Of a stretch of 9,913 nt of DNA, positions 6,162-9,913 are shown piece by piece. Source of the stretch: DATDAH01 sp036525535. GTDB taxonomy: Bacteria; Actinomycetota; Acidimicrobiia; Acidimicrobiales; DATDAH01. Under the pieces are notes generated by a model. That model was not told the origin of the DNA. It worked only from the letters and a program-made list of their open reading frames with translations, and did no database searches. The stretch covers positions 1 to 9,913 of the forward strand of contig DATDAH010000106.1 in NCBI GenBank assembly GCA_036525535.1. The letters run 5' to 3'. The stretch's first letter is position 1. The number at the start of each line of letters is the position of its first letter. The position numbers were made by a program, and so were the translations under genes.

Positions 6162-6354
6162 GGATCTCCTGGCCTACCTGGTCCTGGCCATCGGCGGGGC
6201 GCTGTGTGTCGGCAACGTCATGGCTCTCGTTCGCCCGCCCGACGCCGTCACCGAGGGCGACCTGGAGCGGGCCCCGGTGGCCCGCTCGGTGGTGATGGCC
6301 GTGGTCGGCGGTCTGGCCGCCTTCTGGGCCCTGGCCAGCCTCATCGCGGGCTGA
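6148..6354 (+). CDS. Small two-helix membrane protein
   Basis: This is a 68-residue protein I do not recognise. Two hydrophobic segments (about 8-28 and 47-67) are joined by a short charged loop (RPPDAVTEGDLERAPVAR, 29-46), giving a helical hairpin with both ends on one side of the membrane. ATG 6148 lies inside the end of the transporter gene (14-nt overlap) and is preceded by CAGGTGAGCG, a weak ribosome site, so translation is probably coupled. Its position suggests an accessory subunit of, or at least co-expression with, the EamA transporter; this is inference. Normal codon bias (GC-rich third positions) and clean membrane topology support it being real despite its size. Confidence 0.7.
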   Translation: MFLGEDLLAYLVLAIGGALCVGNVMALVRPPDAVTEGDLERAPVARSVVMAVVGGLAAFWALASLIAG

Positions 6355-6360
6355 GCCGGA

Positions 6361-6390
6361 ATACCTGACCTATCCGATCAGGTTTATGCT
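6361..6390 (+). promoter_or_regulatory. Rrf2/IscR-like operator and -10 box of the DUF4395-thioredoxin operon
   Basis: ACCTGA (6363-6368) and TCAGGT (6378-6383) form a perfect 6-bp dyad with 9-nt spacing. Extended to 6361-6385 it can be aligned with the remembered E. coli IscR type-1 consensus ATASYYGAC-N7-GTCRRSTAT: the left half matches 9/9 and the right half about 7/9. TATGCT (6385-6390) follows at once and is a good -10 box, 7 nt before ATG 6398. A bound repressor would occupy the -35 region. No regulator gene of the Rrf2 family lies in the window, so the binder is unknown. Confidence 0.5.
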
Positions 6391-6397
6391 GGTGATG

Positions 6398-6838
6398 ATG
6401 ACCAGCGGGCCCCCACCGATCGACCCCCGGGGACCGCGCACCAACCAGGCCGTGCTCGCCGTCGCCCTGCTCGCCGGCTTCCTGGCCGACTGGCGCCCAG
6501 TCGTCCCGATCTTCGCCGTCGTCCTCCTGCTCGGCGCCGCCTTCGGTCCCCGCTACGGGCCGGTGCTGCGCTTCTACGCCGACGTCGTCAAGCCCCGCCT
6601 CGGCCCTCCAGCCGAGCTGGAAGACCCCCGACCGCCCCGTTTTGCCGCGGCCGTCGGCGTCGCCTTCCTGGTCGCCGCCTCCCTCTCCTTCCTGGCCGGC
6701 GCCCCCGGGCTGGCGTGGAGCCTGGCCCTGGTCGTGGCCGCGCTGGCCGGCCTCGCCGCGGTCACCGGGATCTGCGTGGGCTGTGAGGTCTACCTCTGGC
6801 TGGCCCGCCTGCGAGGCCGCCGCCTGAGCGCGGCATGA
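6398..6838 (+). CDS. DUF4395 membrane protein with CxxC
   Basis: This is a 146-residue integral membrane protein of the DUF4395 family. After PIDPRGPRTNQAVLAV come two close hydrophobic segments (about 18-29 and 34-48), a short loop with GPRYGPVLRFYADVVKPRLG (50-69, the most recognisable family stretch), and two further helices (about 82-101 and 104-123). Then comes GICVGCEVYLWL (124-135), where Cys126 and Cys129 make a CxxC at the membrane boundary. Three in-frame ATGs exist (6386, 6395, 6398). I use 6398 because TATGCT at 6385-6390 would place the transcript start there, making 6386 part of the promoter. The 3' end overlaps the thioredoxin gene as ATGA. From memory, DUF4395 genes in actinobacteria often neighbour thiosulfate sulfurtransferase and thioredoxin genes, so a role in thiol or sulfur redox chemistry is likely but unproven. 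Confidence 0.85.
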   Translation: MTSGPPPIDPRGPRTNQAVLAVALLAGFLADWRPVVPIFAVVLLLGAAFGPRYGPVLRFYADVVKPRLGPPAELEDPRPPRFAAAVGVAFLVAASLSFLAGAPGLAWSLALVVAALAGLAAVTGICVGCEVYLWLARLRGRRLSAA

Positions 6839-7215
6839 TCGTCCGCCTCGTGGTCGTCCTGGCCGTGATGGTCGTGGCCCTCGCCGCCCGGGTGGCCCTC
6901 CAGCGGCGCCTCCGCTGGTCAGCCGAGGACACCCTGCCCGGCGCTCGATTCCCGGGTTGGGTCACCAACGGCGCGACCCGGACGTGGGTGGTCTTCACCA
7001 CCCCGTACTGCGCGTCGTGCGGGCCCATCGTCGAGCACCTCGAGGGGGCCTACCCCCGGGCCCGGGTCATCACCGTCGATGCCAGCCGCCACCTCGGGTT
7101 GGCCCGGGACTTCAGCGTGCGTCAGGCCCCGACCGTGTTCGAGAGCGACGGCCGGGGCCTGCCGCTTCGTCGTTTCAACGGAGCCGACGCCGTCCGCCAG
7201 GCGGTCCCGGCCTGA
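6835..7215 (+). CDS. Membrane-anchored thioredoxin-like protein (CASC)
   Basis: This 126-residue protein starts with an uncleaved-looking hydrophobic helix (2-21) followed by a basic stop (QRRLR). It then has a compact thioredoxin domain: WVVFTTPYCASCGP (51-64) with the redox pair Cys59/Cys62, VITVDASRHLGLARDFSV (78-95), and the cis-proline loop VRQAPTVF (95-102, Pro99). The active site CASC differs from CGPC and resembles the short actinobacterial ThiX-type thioredoxins. Under the positive-inside rule the basic segment after the helix could keep the domain cytoplasmic; the topology is not certain. Its ATG overlaps the DUF4395 stop (ATGA, 6835-6838), so the two are translated as a coupled pair and probably work together, for example passing electrons between the CASC and the CxxC of the membrane partner. 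Confidence 0.85.
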   Translation: MIVRLVVVLAVMVVALAARVALQRRLRWSAEDTLPGARFPGWVTNGATRTWVVFTTPYCASCGPIVEHLEGAYPRARVITVDASRHLGLARDFSVRQAPTVFESDGRGLPLRRFNGADAVRQAVPA

Positions 7216-7217
7216 CC

Positions 7218-7232
7218 TAGGTTGCGGCGATG
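7218..7232 (+). promoter_or_regulatory. Leaderless -10 box of the LLM oxidoreductase
   Basis: TAGGTT (7218-7223) overlaps the first bases after the thioredoxin stop and is followed by 6 nt and the ATG at 7230. With only 14 bp after the preceding stop codon and no Shine-Dalgarno sequence, this box gives the gene its own start in addition to possible read-through. Confidence 0.5.
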
Positions 7233-8093
7233 AAGTTCGGGATCGCCTTCGCCAACATCATCACGTTCGCCGAGTCGGACGGGCTGGTGACCCTGGCCCG
7301 GGGCGCGGAGGCCGCCGGCTTCGAGTCCGTCTGGACCGTCGAGCACGTGATCTACCCCGAGGGCTACGAGTCGGCGTACCCCTACGACCCCAGCGGGCGG
7401 ATGGCCATGGACTCGGGCACGCCGCTACCGGATCCGCTCCTGTGGCTGGCCTTTGTCGCCGCGGCCTCGGAGACCCTGCGCCTCGGCACGGGCATCCTGA
7501 TCCTGCCCCTGCGCAACCCGCTGGTCCTGGCCAAGGAGCTGGCCACGCTGGACCACTTGTCCGGCGGCCGGGTCGAGCTGGGCATCGGTGTGGGCTGGCT
7601 GGAGGAGGAGTTCGACGCCCTCGGCGTCCCCTTCGCCCGGCGGGGCGCCCGAACCGACGAGTACATCGAGGTCCTCCGGGCGCTCTGGGACGGCGACCAT
7701 GCCTCCTACGTCGGCGAGTTCGCGTCCTTCGCCGACGTCAGCAGCAACCCCAAACCCACCAACGGCCGTGTCCCCATCCACGTCGGAGGCCACTCCCGGG
7801 CCGCGGCGGAGCGGGCCGGTCGGCTGGGCGACGGGTTCTTCCCGGGCACTGGTGACATCGGGGACCTGGTCGACATCACGCGCCAGACGGCGGCGGCCGC
7901 GGGCCGGGATCCCGAGGCCATAGAGGTCAGCTATGGCAACGAGGCCCTGGTCGGTCCTGAAGCCGGCGAGGAGGCGGCGCGACTGGCCGAGATCGGCGTG
8001 GACCGTTGCATCGTCCCGTCGTTCATCTTCCTCGGCGACACCGAGGCGAGCCTGGCCGCCTACGCCGAACGGGTCATCGCCCCGCTGGCCTGA
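7230..8093 (+). CDS. LLM-class (luciferase-like) F420-dependent oxidoreductase
   Basis: This 287-residue TIM-barrel enzyme belongs to the bacterial luciferase-like superfamily. Signatures are MKFGIAFANI (strand 1), AEAAGFESVWTVEHVIYP (26-43), ETLRLGTGILILPLRNPLVL (81-100), ATLDHLSGGRVELGIGVGW (105-123), and VPIHVGGHSRAAAERAGRLG (181-200). The last is the phosphate-binding strand typical of F420-type members (TIGR03619-like group). Such enzymes transfer hydride between coenzyme F420 (less often FMN) and an unknown substrate in the cytoplasm. Length and start are normal. It lies 14 bp after the thioredoxin gene, with its own TAGGTT box, and ends 4 bp from the convergent thioesterase. F420 rather than FMN use is inferred from subfamily resemblance. 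Confidence 0.9.
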   Translation: MKFGIAFANIITFAESDGLVTLARGAEAAGFESVWTVEHVIYPEGYESAYPYDPSGRMAMDSGTPLPDPLLWLAFVAAASETLRLGTGILILPLRNPLVLAKELATLDHLSGGRVELGIGVGWLEEEFDALGVPFARRGARTDEYIEVLRALWDGDHASYVGEFASFADVSSNPKPTNGRVPIHVGGHSRAAAERAGRLGDGFFPGTGDIGDLVDITRQTAAAAGRDPEAIEVSYGNEALVGPEAGEEAARLAEIGVDRCIVPSFIFLGDTEASLAAYAERVIAPLA

Positions 8094-8097
8094 CCAC

Positions 8098-8505
8098 TCA
8101 CGGGGGCGGGCCGACGGGGCCGAGGGCGGCGAGCAGGACCTCGGGCACGGGCACCTTCGTCCAGCCGTCGGTCTCGACGGCGACGTACACGGTCTCGGCC
8201 GTGCACACGGGGCGGTCACCCACCCGGACGGCGAACTGCAGGGTGAACGACGTGGTCCCGACGCGGGCCAACGCGACGTCGACCTCGCCCGGCTCGCCCC
8301 AGCGCAGCGGCCCGACCCAGTCCAACTCGGTGTGGACGAGCTGGACGTCCCACCCCTGGGCCAGGAGGTCGGGGTAGCCGAGCCCGCCGTGGGCCAGCAG
8401 CCCGGTCATGGCATCGTCCAGATAGGCCAGGTACCACATGTTGAACACCACGCCCTGCTGGTCCGCCTCCAGGTAACGCACGTCGACGTGGTGGGTGAAC
8501 GGCAC
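8098..8505 (-). CDS. Hot-dog-fold acyl-CoA thioesterase (YbgC/FadM type)
   Basis: This is a 135-residue single hot-dog domain of the 4HBT family. The N-terminal strand and loop FTHHVDVRYLEADQQGVVFN (3-22), followed by the long helix MWYLAYLDDAMTGLLA, is the YbgC/FadM signature. Asp15 aligns with the catalytic Asp of the family, while the usual His at the end of the loop (VVYH) is Asn22. The later strands VQLVHTELDWVGPLRWGEPG (54-73) and FTLQFAVRVGDRPVCTAETV complete the fold. It hydrolyses acyl-CoA (or an acyl-carrier thioester) to free acid plus thiol; chain preference is unknown. Start GTG 8505 lies 7 nt after TAGATT (8518-8513), a leaderless layout. Convergent with the LLM gene, so the two 3' ends nearly touch. 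Confidence 0.85.
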   Translation of the reverse strand: MPFTHHVDVRYLEADQQGVVFNMWYLAYLDDAMTGLLAHGGLGYPDLLAQGWDVQLVHTELDWVGPLRWGEPGEVDVALARVGTTSFTLQFAVRVGDRPVCTAETVYVAVETDGWTKVPVPEVLLAALGPVGPPP

Positions 8506-8518
8506 GGCCGTGAATCTA
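8503..8518 (-). promoter_or_regulatory. Leaderless -10 box of the thioesterase
   Basis: On the minus strand TAGATT (8518-8513) is followed by 7 nt (CACGGCC) and the GTG start at 8505. The 76-bp gap up to the MarR stop (8506-8581) otherwise holds only an imperfect 8-bp stem (8554-8561 with 8570-8577). Confidence 0.5.
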
Positions 8519-8581
8519 GGTGGGGGACAGCTTGCCGTCGGTGCCGGGGCCCGGGGCGATCTTCTTTCGGATCGTCCAGGC

Positions 8582-9058
8582 CTAGGAGGCGGCGGCCCGG
8601 ACGGGCGCCGGGCCGCTGGCCTGGACGGCCTCGGGGTTCACCTGGCAGCGGAGCTTGCGCAGGGTGGCCTCGAACCGGTCGCGCTCGGTGGGGGTGAGGA
8701 CCGAGAAGGACTCCTCGAGGACCCGGACGTGCTCCGGGAGCATGGCCTCGATCTCGGCCTGACCCTGGTCGGTGAGGCGGGCGTGGACGACGCGGCGGTC
8801 ATAGTCACACGCCACCCGCTCGATCGACCCGGTGGCCACCAGACGGTCGATGGCCCGACTCAGGCCGCTGGCCGACATGGTCACCTGGGCGGCCAGGTCG
8901 CTCATGCGCAGGCTCCGCTCGGGACTCCGGGCCAGGCGGATCAGCACCTCGCTGGTCGGGCTGCGCTTGGCGCCCAGTCGGGTGGTCAGGCCGTCGTGCA
9001 CCTCGAAGAGGAGCCCGGCGAGGGTGATCCGGGGATCGTCGAGGGACGGACAGGCCAT
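8582..9058 (-). CDS. MarR-family regulator
   Basis: This is a 158-residue winged-helix regulator. Helix-turn-helix: SLRMSDLAAQVTMSASGLSR (49-68) with recognition helix SGLSRAIDRLVATG (64-77). The wing is ERVACDYDRRVVHARLTDQG (80-99), with the D-x-R pair of MarR wings. Flanking N- and C-terminal helices (10-32 and 100-140) form the dimer. It has three cysteines (3, 84, 138), so a thiol-based redox switch is possible but unproven. The frame stays open to 9130, but ATG 9058 gives the normal N-terminus and sits 6 nt after TACCAT; the region beyond holds operators. Divergent from yceI and likely represses both genes through the TTGC sites at 9088-9131. Confidence 0.88.
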   Translation of the reverse strand: MACPSLDDPRITLAGLLFEVHDGLTTRLGAKRSPTSEVLIRLARSPERSLRMSDLAAQVTMSASGLSRAIDRLVATGSIERVACDYDRRVVHARLTDQGQAEIEAMLPEHVRVLEESFSVLTPTERDRFEATLRKLRCQVNPEAVQASGPAPVRAAAS

Positions 9059-9171
9059 GCCCTGATGGTAGATGCGGGAACAAAAGGTTGCACGCGCAAG
9101 TTCTTGCACGTACAGTGGTTGCGACAGCAACTATTGCAGAAACAACCAGAACCCCCCTTGAGGAGCACACC
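9059..9171. promoter_or_regulatory. MarR/yceI divergent promoter region with two TTGC-N4-GCAA operators
   Basis: Site A is TTGC-ACGC-GCAA (9088-9099). Site C is GTTGC-GACA-GCAAC (9118-9131). Both have the same half-sites and spacing, and their centres are 31 bp apart, about three helical turns. Between them GCAAG-TT-CTTGC (9096-9107) forms a third dyad, and TTGC recurs at 9088, 9104, 9119 and 9134. For yceI, TTGCAC (9088-9093) and TACAGT (9111-9116) are 17 bp apart as -35/-10, so site A covers the -35 and site C the transcript start. For the regulator, TACCAT (9070-9065) lies 6 nt before its ATG. Ribosome site AGGAG (9161-9165) precedes the yceI ATG by 6 nt. Binding by the adjacent MarR protein is inferred. 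Confidence 0.65.
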
Positions 9172-9750
9172 ATGAGCGTCACCGAGACCACCATCGCCAC
9201 CCGCACGGTCGACGGCACCGAAGTCCCCGTCGCCGGCACCTACGTCATCGACGCCGCCCACAGCCACGCCGGCTTCGTCGTCCGCCACCTGATGGTTTCC
9301 AAGGTCCGCGGCGCCTTCAGCGGCGTGTCGGGCACGGTCGAGGTGAGCGACGACGTCACCGCCTCCACGGTCGAGGTCGAGATCGATCCCGCCACCGTCG
9401 ACACCCGTGACGCCGGTCGGGACGAGCACCTGCGCTCCGCCGACTTCTTCGGCACCGAGGAGTTCGGCTCCATCACGTACACCAGCTCCGGAATCCGCCG
9501 GGACGGTGGCGGCTGGGTGCTCGACGGTGACCTCACCATCAAGGGCGTGACCCGTCCGGTGAGCCTGGACCTCGAGTTCCTCGGCGCCGTGACCGACCCG
9601 TGGGGCGGCAGTCGCCTTGGCTTCACGGCCGGTGGCGAGCTGGACCGTGAGGACTGGGGCCTGAACTACAACCAGGCGCTCGAGACTGGTGGCGTGGTCA
9701 TCGGCAAGAAGGTCACCCTGGAGATCGAGGCCGAGCTGGTCCGCCAGTAG
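9172..9750 (+). CDS. yceI: YceI-family lipocalin-like protein
   Basis: This is a 192-residue YceI-family protein, an eight-stranded lipocalin-like barrel that in known structures binds isoprenoid lipids. Motifs seen: AGTYVIDAAHSHAGFVVRHL (21-40), MVSKVRGAF (41-49), RDEHLRSADFF (83-93), GDLTIKGVTRPVSLDLE (119-135), and REDWGLNYNQALETGGVVIG (159-178). No signal peptide, so it is cytoplasmic, unlike E. coli YceI. Start ATG 9172 is fixed by AGGAG 6 nt upstream; the frame is open back to 9088 but that part is operator DNA. It is the only gene here with a clear Shine-Dalgarno site and a leader of about 49 nt. Divergent MarR gene suggests induction by a ligand or oxidant. Followed by a hairpin terminator. 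Confidence 0.9.
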   Translation: MSVTETTIATRTVDGTEVPVAGTYVIDAAHSHAGFVVRHLMVSKVRGAFSGVSGTVEVSDDVTASTVEVEIDPATVDTRDAGRDEHLRSADFFGTEEFGSITYTSSGIRRDGGGWVLDGDLTIKGVTRPVSLDLEFLGAVTDPWGGSRLGFTAGGELDREDWGLNYNQALETGGVVIGKKVTLEIEAELVRQ

Positions 9751-9762
9751 CTCAGCCGCTCT

Positions 9763-9799
9763 GCGGCGGCCCGTCCAAACCCCCCGGACGGGCCGCCGC
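9763..9799 (+). terminator. GC-rich hairpin after yceI
   Basis: This is a perfect 14-bp stem (9763-9776 with 9786-9799) closing a 9-nt loop (AAACCCCCC), 12 bp after the yceI stop. The stem is almost pure GC and no U-tract follows, a form often found in high-GC actinobacteria. It separates yceI from the next gene in the same direction. Confidence 0.7.
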
Positions 9800-9822
9800 G
9801 GCGCGTCTGGGAACATGGGGCG

Positions 9823-9913
9823 GTGACTCCGGAGACCGTCGTGGTCGTCCTGCTCGACTCGCTGAACCGGCACGACCTCGGCTGCTATGGCGGGACCGAC
9901 TTCGCCACCCCCC
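9823..9913 (+). CDS. Sulfatase-family protein, N-terminal fragment
   Basis: The gene starts at GTG 9823 and runs off the window after 30 codons. The hydrophobic strand TVVVVLLDSLNRHDLGCYGG (5-24) is the typical first strand and metal-binding Asp (Asp12) of the alkaline-phosphatase-superfamily sulfatases, followed by TDFATP, where NLD usually comes next. The C/S-x-P-x-R site that would be converted to formylglycine is beyond the window, so sulfatase versus phosphonate or phosphoglycerol hydrolase activity cannot be separated. The GTG lies 6 nt after GAACAT, a weak -10 candidate; no Shine-Dalgarno sequence is seen. Confidence 0.75.
   Translation, partial: MTPETVVVVLLDSLNRHDLGCYGGTDFATP

Noticed and set aside
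8554..8577. Imperfect 8-bp stem between MarR stop and thioesterase start
   Set aside because: Short, mismatched in the strand that is transcribed (A opposite C), no U-tract; not enough for a terminator call.

Overview
The window is about 9.9 kb of very GC-rich, densely coded bacterial DNA with GTG starts, 4-nt ATGA gene overlaps and many probable leaderless promoters. It carries an F420-type luciferase-like oxidoreductase and a DUF4395/thioredoxin pair. Together these point to an actinobacterium, and an Acidimicrobiia-like lineage is my best guess. The genes are mostly chromosomal housekeeping or accessory genes. I saw no phage, transposase, CRISPR, rRNA or tRNA.

Layout. 1-141 (+) is the 3' end of dnaB. 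152-1110 (-) is a translationally coupled ArsR-type repressor plus an AHSA1/SRPBCC protein, with a palindromic operator candidate at 1134-1145. 1159-4232 (-) is a three-gene unit read in the order VOC (glyoxalase-fold) protein, alpha/beta hydrolase with a complete Ser-Asp-His triad and a C-terminal membrane segment, and a multi-pass flippase-like membrane protein whose annotated start overlaps the hydrolase end by 29 nt. Divergently, 4296-4970 (+) encodes an exported or membrane-anchored protein of unknown function with four cysteines. 4971-5231 is non-coding and holds two strong inverted repeats. 5232-6354 (+) is an EamA/DMT transporter overlapping a 68-residue two-helix membrane protein. 6398-7215 (+) is a DUF4395 membrane protein (CxxC) coupled by an ATGA overlap to a membrane-anchored thioredoxin (CASC), behind a dyad resembling Rrf2/IscR operators. 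7230-8093 (+) is the LLM-class oxidoreductase, nearly touching a convergent hot-dog thioesterase (8098-8505, -). 8582-9058 (-) is a MarR regulator divergent from yceI (9172-9750, +), with two TTGC-N4-GCAA operators 31 bp apart between them. A GC-rich hairpin follows yceI, and at 9823 a sulfatase-family gene begins and runs off the window.

No single spectacular new system is evident. The main points are: a TANNNT-like -10 box placed 6-8 nt before the start codon of nearly every first-in-operon gene, implying widespread leaderless transcription; the DUF4395-thioredoxin membrane thiol pair under a putative Fe-S or redox-sensing Rrf2 site; the MarR/YceI operator array; the anchored hydrolase overlapping a flippase, with an unusual or missing hydrolase start codon; and the two-hairpin gap at 4971-5231.
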